Source of the DNA: UBA5336 sp038526245 | GTDB lineage: Bacteria > Pseudomonadota > Alphaproteobacteria > Caulobacterales > Hyphomonadaceae | NCBI GenBank assembly: GCA_038526245.1 | Contig: JBCBGZ010000010.1 | Coordinates: forward strand, 1 to 64,000 | Direction of reading: 5' to 3' | DNA length: 64,000 nt | In this document: positions 37,220 through 45,378 of the stretch, piece by piece | Layout: each line of letters begins with the position of its first letter | Numbering within the stretch: the stretch's first letter is position 1 | Translations under genes and position numbers: made by a program | Notes under the pieces: model-generated | Seen by the model: only the letters and a program-made list of their open reading frames with translations | Databases searched by the model: none | What the model was told of the DNA's origin: nothing

Positions 37220-38308
37220 TTACGAGCGTGGAGGCGGGCCGCTGGTCTCTCGCACAATGAGCGTCGGCAGCAGGGCTGACCCATCAAATTCGGCATCATC
37301 ATCAGGATTTAGTAGCCGCTGCGCTGCGCGCTCTCCAATGTCGCTAATCGGGGAGTGGATGGTTGTCAGTCTTGGCCAGACCGTTGTGGCAATCTGGAAG
37401 TCGTCAAACCCGACCACGGAAATGGCATTGGGCGCGCGCAAGTTCGCCACGCGCAAGGCCTGGAGCGCGCCCGCCGCCATCTCGTCATTGGCGGCAAACA
37501 GAGCTGTGGGGCGGTGCCGTTTCGACAAGAGGGTTTCAGTGGCGCGGACCCCGGACTGAAAGGTGTAGTCCCCTTCCACGATGAAGTTTGGTGTCAGCGT
37601 CAGGCCAGCAGCAGCCAATCCTTCTTCAAACCCTGCCTGTCGTTCCAGGGCAGACCGAAAGCCTTTCCGACCCGTAATATGTCCGATGCGGGTATGGCCC
37701 AGCGTTGCGATATGCTCAGCCGCCAGCCTGGCGCCGTGCCGGTCATGGGTCACCAGCATATGGGCTTCGTCATCCAGGCTGATCGATGCAATGCGAACAT
37801 AGCCACACCCCGTCTCACGCAGCATGCGGGCCATGGTTTCGTCCTCAGACACTGACGGGGTCAGGATCACGCCAAACAGCTTCTGGCGTTCTATGAAGGC
37901 CCGTGCCCGGTCCACATAGTCCGGACTGGATCGGTCGCATGGATGTACCACCAATTCGTAGTCCGAACCCGCAATACCGTTGAGGATGCCTTGCTGCATA
38001 TTGACGATGTATTGGGGGTTTGGATTGTCGTAGATCATCCCGACGAGAAAGGCATGGCGAAACGCCAGGCCTCGGGCCTGGGGATCGGGCACATACCCCA
38101 CCAATTCAATGATGCGCTTCACATCCTGGCGTGTCTGTTCCTTCACCAGGGGGCTGTCATTGATGATGCGCGAAACGGTCTTCTTCGACACTCCTGCCAG
38201 TGTGGCGATGTCATTGATTGTGGCTTTGCGCGCTGGGCCATGGGCTGCCAGCCAGCCTTGCGCGACTGCTTCAGGGTCGAGGGGAGAATTGGGGGGATCT
38301 GTTGCCAA
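37220..38308 (-). CDS. LacI-family regulator of the second uronate block
   Basis: 362 residues. The start appears to be TTG at 38308. The LacI helix-turn-helix is at about 29-50 (ATINDIATLAGVSKKTVSRI) followed by the hinge region and a periplasmic-binding-protein-like effector domain (VGMIYDNPNPQYI, ALFAANDEMAAGALQAL, VVGFDDFQIATTVWP). A three-site operator set in this block is the likely target. The gene lies between the isomerase and the hydratase-family gene on the same strand; none of the three sites lies immediately before it, so autoregulation is not evident. The inducer is probably a uronate intermediate. Confidence 0.9.
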   Translation of the reverse strand: MATDPPNSPLDPEAVAQGWLAAHGPARKATINDIATLAGVSKKTVSRIINDSPLVKEQTRQDVKRIIELVGYVPDPQARGLAFRHAFLVGMIYDNPNPQYIVNMQQGILNGIAGSDYELVVHPCDRSSPDYVDRARAFIERQKLFGVILTPSVSEDETMARMLRETGCGYVRIASISLDDEAHMLVTHDRHGARLAAEHIATLGHTRIGHITGRKGFRSALERQAGFEEGLAAAGLTLTPNFIVEGDYTFQSGVRATETLLSKRHRPTALFAANDEMAAGALQALRVANLRAPNAISVVGFDDFQIATTVWPRLTTIHSPISDIGERAAQRLLNPDDDAEFDGSALLPTLIVRETSGPPPRS

Positions 38309-38397
38309 AGAGAGCTGTCCTGCCTCGTGCCAGTGCCAGCCTTCTCATACCCAGTTTCGCGGCTTTCCCAAACGAGCGTAGTCTATGACGTGGCGCG

Positions 38398-39219
38398 TCA
38401 GCCAATTGGTGCGATATCGAGCATCATTTCACCAACGCCTGCGAACGTGACTTTGGACGTCGCACCGATCCTGGAGTCGTGGACCCCGGTGATAGCTCCG
38501 GACGACACATAAAGGCCCGAGAGGTCTTCTGTGTTCTGGGATTTGAGGTGTTCGATCAGGAATTTCACGGCGCCGAGAGGCCCGTCCAGGCCGGGCAGGG
38601 CGGGTTTGCGACCGATCACCTCCCCATCGATTTCGACGCAGGCTTCAATCTGGCTCAGCGTCTCGCTCGACCAGTCTTCGATAGCTTTCCCAATGACCAA
38701 ACCATAATTGTTGCCGAAATCACTGATGACCACGGCCGGGCCGTAGCTGTTGATGTCGATGATCGGGCTGCTTGCGAGTTCGACGCCGATATAGGCAGCT
38801 TTGATCGCTGACATCACGTCGCCTTCGGTGAGGCCGGTGTCGCCCAGGTGTGAGCAGTCACCGAGCTCGAAGACCCATTCTGCCTCCACGGCCACAAACC
38901 CCTGGTAGGCTGGTACTTTCAGCGTTTCGTCACTGTTTGCGCGATAAACGGTCTGGGAGAAGACCGGTCCGGCAAGCCGTTTGGCGCCATATTGTTCCTG
39001 GAGTGCGGGGGGGACGCCGCCAACTTTCCAGCCTGTAACCGTATCCGGCCAAGCTGCAATCGAGCGCAATTGGATGTCGTAAGCGTTCGCCAGAGTCTCG
39101 GGCCGTTGTCCCGGGTACTCAGAGAGAGGCGTATCTGCTTGCCGTGCGCGGCGCAGGGCATCTGAAATCGCGTCAGCTTGCTGATCCGGGTCTGCGCGAT
39201 TTGGAGAATTTCCGTCCAA
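38398..39219 (-). CDS. 2-keto-4-pentenoate hydratase / fumarylacetoacetase-family protein
   Basis: About 273 residues using the TTG at 39219, which has AAGAGG eight bases upstream; a GTG at 39270 in the same frame lacks such a site. The MhpD-like fold is shown by TGWKVGG, the acidic metal site EAEWVFELG, AAYIGVELASSPI and GPLGAVKFLI. Family members hydrate 2-keto-4-pentenoates or act on related 2-keto-3-deoxy sugar acids. With a LacI operator (39285-39298) upstream and a uronate locus around it, a keto-deoxy acid is the likely substrate, but the step cannot be named. Confidence 0.8.
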   Translation of the reverse strand: MDGNSPNRADPDQQADAISDALRRARQADTPLSEYPGQRPETLANAYDIQLRSIAAWPDTVTGWKVGGVPPALQEQYGAKRLAGPVFSQTVYRANSDETLKVPAYQGFVAVEAEWVFELGDCSHLGDTGLTEGDVMSAIKAAYIGVELASSPIIDINSYGPAVVISDFGNNYGLVIGKAIEDWSSETLSQIEACVEIDGEVIGRKPALPGLDGPLGAVKFLIEHLKSQNTEDLSGLYVSSGAITGVHDSRIGATSKVTFAGVGEMMLDIAPIG

Positions 39220-39284
39220 AACAAATGCCTCTTGTATGTTCTTGTGTTGTGCCGAAGCGAAAAACTGCACGAAGACTGTGGTTG

Positions 39285-39298
39285 GGTAACCGGTGTCA
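39285..39298. promoter_or_regulatory. LacI-type operator before the hydratase-family gene
   Basis: GGTAACCGGTGTCA, the same 14-mer as at 37165, followed by TTTT in both places. It lies 66 bases before the TTG start. Confidence 0.7.
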
Positions 39299-39432
39299 TT
39301 TTATCCCCGGCGGCGCATATCGCAAGGGGAAGATGGGGCTTCGGTCCTCCACGCCGTCCACGGCAAGCAAGTTCGCGCTGGCACGTAGCCCGCCTGTCAG
39401 ACCGTATGAGCTAGGCACAAGGCAGACTCCTT

Positions 39433-39446
39433 TGACACCGGTGTCA
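39433..39446. promoter_or_regulatory. LacI-type operator, perfect palindrome, before the beta-helix gene
   Basis: TGACACCGGTGTCA is a perfect 14-bp inverted repeat, 99 bases before the ATG at 39545. Confidence 0.72.
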
Positions 39447-39544
39447 TTTGCTGTTTTCGTACATGCAGAACGCCAAAGACGGTGCGCCGGTGCGATGTGC
39501 TGCGCCCATGTCATCAAGGCGTATTTGGACCAGGGAGGCTGGCA

Positions 39545-41263
39545 ATGACCAAACGAAATCAGCCCATGACAAAGAGGGTACGATCGCTCGCAGGCATTTT
39601 AGCCAGCGCTCTTGCGCTGGCGTTGCCGGCCTGCGCCCAGTCGGGGATCAACCAAGAGTCAAACTGGCCCGGCGCTGCGCCAGTGGACCCAGATGGAGCG
39701 CCGCTCTACCTGCCAGACTTTTCCTATGCCGGGTATGGCTTTGGATTAGAAGACCTGCCGGACTTTGCTGGCGCGCAGGTTATCGAGGTCGACGCTTATG
39801 GCGCTCAGCCAAGCGATGGGGCAGATGACTCCCAGGCCGTGCTAGACGCCATTGCTGCTGCCGGGCAGGTGGATGGCCCTGTGGTCATTCTGTTCTCTCC
39901 GGGGCGCTACCAGATCTCTGAAATCATCCGAATAGAGCGCGGAGACCTCGTCTTGCGGGGCATGGGGCAGGGTGATGGGGGCACCGAACTTCATTTTCCG
40001 CGGCCCTTGTCCATGGTGGATGATGCGGGTGCATTTGAGGAAATCCGAGAATACCTCCTGCGGTACGACAAGCGTCAGCGCGTGGCAGACCAGAACATCG
40101 ATCTGCTCTTTTCAGAGTATTCCTGGACGGGCGGATTTATCTGGATCCAAGCGCCCGGGACCCGCGCCGCCTCGTACCTGGAAGAGCGAGACCATACCCC
40201 AGACAAGCTCACCGATGTCATAAGTGGCGAGCGTGGTGCACATATCATCACCGTGGCGGATACGTCCCGCCTAAGCGTGGGCGATGCGCTGCAACTCCAA
40301 TGGTTCAATCGCGAGGGTGAGGACGGGCCGCTCTTGGCCGAGATTTATGGGGAAACCGAGTTGAAGATCGGTTCCCATCACTGGACCTTTGAAGATCGTC
40401 CCCTCGTGCGCCAGACCACTCGGGTGACTGCCATCACGGGCAATCAGGTCGAGCTGGGTGATCCACTGCTGCATAGCATTTCCGATGACATCGCGGCGCA
40501 GCTATCGGCTTGGGTTCACTTGGAAAATGTCGGCATCGAAGACCTCCATTTCTCATTCCCGAACGCTCCGAGCTATGGCCACCATCTGGAGCAGGGATTC
40601 AACGCGGTCTATTTCACCAGCGTGATCGATGGCTGGATGCGCGACGTACGCTTCACCAATGCTGACAGCGGCGTTCTGAGTTACAATAGCGCAAACCTGA
40701 CCTTTGAATCCGTCCGCACGGAGGGTGAACGAGCGGCCCATTACGGGGTCCACCTTGGTAATGTGCACAATGTGTTGGTCACAGACCTCGTTGTGGCCAA
40801 TCCCGTTCGCCACTCACTGACCTTCAACACCCAGTCCACCCGTTCAGTATACCAGCGCGCGACTGTGCTGAACGGCTCGGTGCTCGACCAGCATGCAGGA
40901 TCCAATCACCAAAATCTTTTCGATCAGGTGACATTACACCTGTCCCCAGAGCGCGACACCGACGGGCCATTTTACAATGTCTGGGATGGTAGCGGCGCAG
41001 GGTATTGGCAGCCCGGTCATGGTCAGTTCAACACGACGTGGAACCTCGAAGTCGTCGTGGAAGGCGGTGCGGAGCGAAGCGAAACTGTTCGCCTTCTGGG
41101 GCTGGCCGAAGGGCCTGCAGCCCGATTGGTTGGTATCCATGGAAACAGGCCCGTGTCGGTGGACTACCGCCCAGTCCCACACCTGTCAGCGGTGAACGAA
41201 CTGCCCGACGTCCCATCGCTTTATGAATGGCAACGCAAACGCAGACTGGCGGCCGCCCGTTAG
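39545..41263 (+). CDS. Secreted pectate-lyase-superfamily (beta-helix) protein
   Basis: About 572 residues from the ATG at 39545 (AGGGAGG upstream). An export signal ends near ALPACAQ; the LPAC could be a poor lipobox. The VIEVDAYGAQPSDGADDSQA segment followed by IIRIERGDLVLRGMGQG is the typical start of Pectate_lyase_3/GH28-related beta-helix proteins. The middle (220-330) carries an inserted domain. Later coils such as GWMRDVRFTNADSGVLSY are helix rungs. I cannot assign a CAZy family. Its LacI operator and the neighbouring isomerase-kduD pair suggest a lyase or hydrolase acting on a uronic-acid polymer other than alginate; this is inference. Confidence 0.8.
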   Translation: MTKRNQPMTKRVRSLAGILASALALALPACAQSGINQESNWPGAAPVDPDGAPLYLPDFSYAGYGFGLEDLPDFAGAQVIEVDAYGAQPSDGADDSQAVLDAIAAAGQVDGPVVILFSPGRYQISEIIRIERGDLVLRGMGQGDGGTELHFPRPLSMVDDAGAFEEIREYLLRYDKRQRVADQNIDLLFSEYSWTGGFIWIQAPGTRAASYLEERDHTPDKLTDVISGERGAHIITVADTSRLSVGDALQLQWFNREGEDGPLLAEIYGETELKIGSHHWTFEDRPLVRQTTRVTAITGNQVELGDPLLHSISDDIAAQLSAWVHLENVGIEDLHFSFPNAPSYGHHLEQGFNAVYFTSVIDGWMRDVRFTNADSGVLSYNSANLTFESVRTEGERAAHYGVHLGNVHNVLVTDLVVANPVRHSLTFNTQSTRSVYQRATVLNGSVLDQHAGSNHQNLFDQVTLHLSPERDTDGPFYNVWDGSGAGYWQPGHGQFNTTWNLEVVVEGGAERSETVRLLGLAEGPAARLVGIHGNRPVSVDYRPVPHLSAVNELPDVPSLYEWQRKRRLAAAR

Positions 41264-41284
41264 GGCGCCTGATTGCCTTGCACG

Positions 41285-43927
41285 TCACTGTGCCATTCGG
41301 GCCGGCCCGAGTACGACGGCGTTGGCAAGCAAAAGGTTTAGCCCGTTCAGGTAAGCGCGCGTAGTGGGGCTTTGGGTGAAGGCGATCACTACGCCGTCGC
41401 CGCGGCGCTCTGCCATGACAAAGGGTTTATACGCCAGTTGAGCGCGGTTTTCCTCCCAGAGATATCCGCTGACCAGCAGCTCGTCAGGCCCCGCAAACCG
41501 GAACACGTTCTCGCCGTCGCCCGCATTCAGGGGCCGATAGATGTCCCGGCCCGTGACCAATGCGGTCGCGCTTTCATATCCAGCTGCTAGCCAATGGTCG
41601 GTGTTGGCTTCCGCGCGCACCAGAACGCCGGGGATATCCTCGGGGCGGGCGCGGTGATCATGGATGTGATTGTGGTAGTCTTCTTCATTCTCAAAGATCA
41701 GTCCGGGCACGCGAAAGTCCGGTCGATCTTCGTCTTTGTCCGGTTCTTCTTGAGTGGCGGCGAACTCCAGTCTTGTCGAGAGAAGCCCAATGTCTTCGCC
41801 CGCCAGTTCCGCGACGCTTCCCGAGAGCGCCACGAGCACGCCGCCCTCGCTGACAAACTCTCCCAGGGCATCTGTACTTCCCATCTGACTGGCCAGGCCG
41901 CCATAAGTGTCTGGCAGAACCAGCACATCATAAAGTGAAAGATCTGCCCGTGACAGCGTAGACACCCGGATGGGCGCGACGGGCAGACCGAGCTGTCGTT
42001 CGAGGATAAAGCGCGTGTTGCCTGCTGATGTTGGGCTGGTGCCTTCACCCCATGCCATGGCGATACGGGGCAATTTCATTGTCGCAAACGCTGAGCTGCC
42101 GAAGTTCGGGCCATCTTCCACCCAGCTTGTCTCCATGGGCACGACCTCGGCGCCGACTTGAGATGCAAGGGTCTGCATTTGCGCGGACAAATTTCCGGGG
42201 TTGTCAGCACTGGAGAAGACGACGCTGCCGGCCGGGAACTCGCGGCCGTCCTGCGTGAAAGGCGTGTCCGTTGTCTTGCCGACAAGACCCGCTTTCAGTG
42301 CAGCAGTTACCAGACGCGCCTGACCACCATCGCTCCAGGGTACGACCTGGCCGAAGGTGCCGCCTGCGCCGAAGATCGCGGAGATCTCGTCATCTGCAGC
42401 GATGGATGTTGCCGAGCCCAACGCCATCCGGTTGCACTGTTCAAAGCTTACCCCGTCCATGAGCGGCATCGACCAGGCGGTGACATCATAGAGCTCGTGG
42501 TTGAGCCCGCGATCACGGCGACTTTCCTGTTCTGCGACAAAGTCCTCGGCCAGGGGCGTGTTCTGGCTCAGCAGTGTGCGGATCAGGCGTCCCTGGGGCT
42601 GTGCAAGATCGACAACGATGGCGCCAGCTCCGTAGGATTCGCCGCAGTGTCGGCTGCCAGGTGGCGTGCGAGAGACCGCGATGCCCTGGCGCGCAAGCCT
42701 GCGTGCGAGGCTTTCGGCTTCATAGCGGCGCTCTGCCAGGTCCAACACGACATAGCGGTCATCACTTCCCTCAGCGTCTTCGATTGCCGAGCGACGATAG
42801 TCCGAGAAGTCGCTGAGATATTGATCCTTATTGCGAGCGACGACTTCGAGCGTCGCCAGCGAGGTAAGCACATTGTTGCGCACGCCTTCGCCATAGGTCA
42901 GCTCCTTGCCGTCCCGGCGGGTGAAGACGAGGCCGCGGGGCGAGGCCTGCTCAAATGTCATGGCAACTGCTCCGTTCAGGGTCGGCCACATGTCGCCATA
43001 GCCTGGATAGAAGGCGTCGAAGACTTCTCGCGTAAAGTAAGCCACGCCGAACCGGTCGAAATAGCGCGCCATATTGCGGCCGAGCTGGACCTGCTTGTCG
43101 CGCTGGTCTTCGATAATGTTAGGGTTGAACGGCCGCGCCGCGGGTGGGAAATAGTAGGTGTTGTCACCCCCCATTTCGTGACTGTCGACATAGACCACCG
43201 GGTTCCATTCGAGGACTGCTTTCACTTTCCCTTGGGTTTCCGGTTGCGTCATCGCGAACCAATCCCGATTGAGGTCAAAAAGGTAGTGGTTGAAACGACC
43301 GCGCGGCCAGGGCTGGTCATGCTCAACCGCGTAGCGGTCAGCCTGGGGCTCCAATCCCAGGGAAGATGTGAAGCTGTGGACGAACCGGTCGCGGCCATCG
43401 GGATTCTGGCTCGGGTCAATTACAATGATCGTGTTTTCCAGGATCGTGTCGACCAGTTCGTCGTCTTCCGCGGCAAGCAGATGATAGGCCATGAAGAGCG
43501 CGCTGTCGGGCGGTGTGATCTCATCGCCGTGGACCCCATAGGAGAGCCAGACCACGGCGGGCGTATCTTCAAGGTCCGATCCGTCGAGCGGTTCACCTGA
43601 CGCGAGTGTGGCAAGGTCGGCCTGAATGTCATCGAGGCGCGCCATATTCGCGGGCGACGATAACACCGCGTAAATGAGCTCCCGGCCCTGCCACGTTTCG
43701 CCATAGCTGCGCACCTCAATCCGGTCAGGAGATGCAGTCTCAAGCGCGCGCAGATAGTCTGCCATGTCCCGAACAGATGAGATCTGTTCGCCATGTCCGT
43801 GGCCAACCACGTCTTCAAGGGTCGGGATATCAGCTGAATAGCTGGTTGGAGGATAGGCCTGGGCAAGCACAGGCTGTGCGGCGATGGCAAAGCCCCAAAT
43901 GACGGCGGCAAACCTGAATATGTTCAA
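41285..43927 (-). CDS. Secreted M14-family zinc carboxypeptidase-like protein
   Basis: 880 residues. The start is a TTG at 43927 with GGAGG six bases upstream. A signal peptide ends near QPVLAQA. The M14 domain (about 45-400) has the zinc ligands H133 and E136 (YGVHGDE) and H250 (DSHEMGG), plus NPDGRDRF and LNRDW for substrate binding. The second half (600-860) resembles a type-1 glutamine-amidotransferase-like domain (SLYDVLVLPDTYGG, FVSEGGVLVALSG) and is likely structural. A periplasmic peptidase; substrate unknown. It converges on the beta-helix gene and is divergent from the AraC gene. Confidence 0.9.
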   Translation of the reverse strand: MNIFRFAAVIWGFAIAAQPVLAQAYPPTSYSADIPTLEDVVGHGHGEQISSVRDMADYLRALETASPDRIEVRSYGETWQGRELIYAVLSSPANMARLDDIQADLATLASGEPLDGSDLEDTPAVVWLSYGVHGDEITPPDSALFMAYHLLAAEDDELVDTILENTIIVIDPSQNPDGRDRFVHSFTSSLGLEPQADRYAVEHDQPWPRGRFNHYLFDLNRDWFAMTQPETQGKVKAVLEWNPVVYVDSHEMGGDNTYYFPPAARPFNPNIIEDQRDKQVQLGRNMARYFDRFGVAYFTREVFDAFYPGYGDMWPTLNGAVAMTFEQASPRGLVFTRRDGKELTYGEGVRNNVLTSLATLEVVARNKDQYLSDFSDYRRSAIEDAEGSDDRYVVLDLAERRYEAESLARRLARQGIAVSRTPPGSRHCGESYGAGAIVVDLAQPQGRLIRTLLSQNTPLAEDFVAEQESRRDRGLNHELYDVTAWSMPLMDGVSFEQCNRMALGSATSIAADDEISAIFGAGGTFGQVVPWSDGGQARLVTAALKAGLVGKTTDTPFTQDGREFPAGSVVFSSADNPGNLSAQMQTLASQVGAEVVPMETSWVEDGPNFGSSAFATMKLPRIAMAWGEGTSPTSAGNTRFILERQLGLPVAPIRVSTLSRADLSLYDVLVLPDTYGGLASQMGSTDALGEFVSEGGVLVALSGSVAELAGEDIGLLSTRLEFAATQEEPDKDEDRPDFRVPGLIFENEEDYHNHIHDHRARPEDIPGVLVRAEANTDHWLAAGYESATALVTGRDIYRPLNAGDGENVFRFAGPDELLVSGYLWEENRAQLAYKPFVMAERRGDGVVIAFTQSPTTRAYLNGLNLLLANAVVLGPARMAQ

Positions 43928-43984
43928 ACTGAACCTCCTTGAGTTCTGACGTGTTTACGAGGTTTTCCGCTGTGTTCCAAATGA

Positions 43985-43995
43985 GTTGGACCAAC
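43985..43995. promoter_or_regulatory. Palindrome GTTGGACCAAC in the peptidase-AraC gap
   Basis: A perfect 11-bp palindrome (arms GTTGG and CCAAC) 58 bases upstream of the peptidase start. Possible operator; the regulator is unknown. Confidence 0.3.
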
Positions 43996-44212
43996 GCACA
44001 AGACGTTTCGAACTCCGCATGATTGATGAGCACACCGAGGGTCATTTGTCGAAGATTTCGGCACTGTGGGCCCTTAAAGGCGTGTACCCAACACTCAGGA
44101 GACTTTACTACAGCGGCTGAGGGTGAGGCTGTGCCTGCCGTTTTCGAACGCGTCGGTCGCATTCGACCAAAATCCACCTTTCAGATTGATCCGCCGTGGT
44201 CATAATGGCGCG

Positions 44213-45268
44213 ATGCATGAGGCACGTTTCGAGTTTCGGCTGCTGCGGCCCATATTGGAATCGCTCCGGACCGATGGAATCGATATTGGCTCGGTGCTGG
44301 AGAAACACGGGCTTCCACGTGAATTTGAGAAGGTTCACGGCTCTCAAGAGGTATCGATTCTAGACTATTTCCGCATTCAGAAAGACATCGCCCGCGGCGC
44401 AGACGACTTGACCGCCCACTTCTCACAGCGTCGCCTGACGCTCCGCACGGGTCATTTCCTTGTTCGCCAGCTCCAACAGGCGGAAACGCTTGTCGCGACG
44501 ATGGACAGTCTGGTCGATCACTTCAACATGATGCATGGCGATGCGTACAATTCAGTGCGCCGGGGCCGGGACAGGGTGGCCCTTGTCATCAACGACAAAG
44601 CATTTCCCTACAGTTTTGATGGGGAGCCAGCGCTCTTCCATTTCATCGGCGAGTGTTTGCTGATCAAGGTTCACACGCTGCTCGACAGTCTGTCGGGTGG
44701 TTTGGCGCAAGCCGCACTGAGATGTGTGCGCATCCAGCGACCACCGGGTCCAATTGAGGGAACCCAGTCGGCGTTTTGGAGCGTACCCATTCACCACAAT
44801 TGGGAGACCTATGAGCTTGTCTATGATCACGACTTGGCCAGCAGGCGATTTGTCCGCAACACGCAGGTCGACCTCAGCCCAAGCGGATTATTCAGCCGGG
44901 TCATCGGTCATCTGGAGCAGCATCTAGCCCCTGCGGCGCCCAGCCTCACAGAGCGCACCCTTTCGCTGATTGAAGATGGTTACGTGTTGCAGGGAGATGT
45001 CGCTGAGCGTTTGGGGATGAGCACTGCGACCCACCGGCGAAAGCTCCAGGAGGCAGGTCAGAGCTTTCGTGCCTTGGTCAAACAAACCCGTCTGGCCCAA
45101 GCTGAAGCGATGTTACGGCGCGGCCATTCCGTGGCCCAGGTCGCCGATGCGCTCGATTACTCTGACATACGCGCTTTCAACCGTGCCTATAAGCAGTTGC
45201 GTGGGATAACCCCGGCTGCCTTTGCACGCCAATGTGCACCTGTTTCGCGACCGGAAAACGCGCCCTGA
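44213..45268 (+). CDS. AraC-family regulator (OruR-like N-terminal domain)
   Basis: About 351 residues from the ATG at 44213; no strong ribosome site is visible, and an upstream in-frame start would add 30 residues without similarity. An N-terminal arabinose-binding-type domain (about 8-190; RLLRPILESLRTDGIDIGSV) and a C-terminal AraC DNA-binding domain (about 250-345; VLQGDVAERLGMSTATHRRK, then DALDYSDIRAFNRAYKQLRG). It is 110 bases ahead of TonB receptor 3 on the same strand. A palindrome lies in that gap, so it likely controls the receptor. Confidence 0.88.
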   Translation: MHEARFEFRLLRPILESLRTDGIDIGSVLEKHGLPREFEKVHGSQEVSILDYFRIQKDIARGADDLTAHFSQRRLTLRTGHFLVRQLQQAETLVATMDSLVDHFNMMHGDAYNSVRRGRDRVALVINDKAFPYSFDGEPALFHFIGECLLIKVHTLLDSLSGGLAQAALRCVRIQRPPGPIEGTQSAFWSVPIHHNWETYELVYDHDLASRRFVRNTQVDLSPSGLFSRVIGHLEQHLAPAAPSLTERTLSLIEDGYVLQGDVAERLGMSTATHRRKLQEAGQSFRALVKQTRLAQAEAMLRRGHSVAQVADALDYSDIRAFNRAYKQLRGITPAAFARQCAPVSRPENAP

Positions 45269-45282
45269 GGCCACCTTGAGCG

Positions 45283-45296
45283 AAAGTGTTCACTTT
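45283..45296. promoter_or_regulatory. Palindrome AAAGTG-TT-CACTTT before receptor 3
   Basis: A perfect 6-bp inverted repeat around 2 bases, 83 bases before the receptor start and right after the AraC gene. Candidate operator. Confidence 0.4.
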
Positions 45297-45378
45297 GCAT
45301 GACCGCGTCTGTCATTGGCGCCAGTATCAAGTGCGGTCAGCCTCTCCCTCATAAAAAATCACTGTGGGAGGAAGATCA

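Larger units (their letters stand above)
39220..39544. other. Divergent intergenic region with two LacI-type sites
   Basis: 325 bases between the hydratase-family gene and the beta-helix protein gene, holding the operators at 39285-39298 and 39433-39446. No gene or strong hairpin is visible here. Confidence 0.6.

Noticed and set aside
42158..43600. 480-residue open frame on the plus strand
   Set aside because: It is antisense to the M14 peptidase, whose zinc motifs and signal peptide are clear; long antisense frames are common at this GC content.
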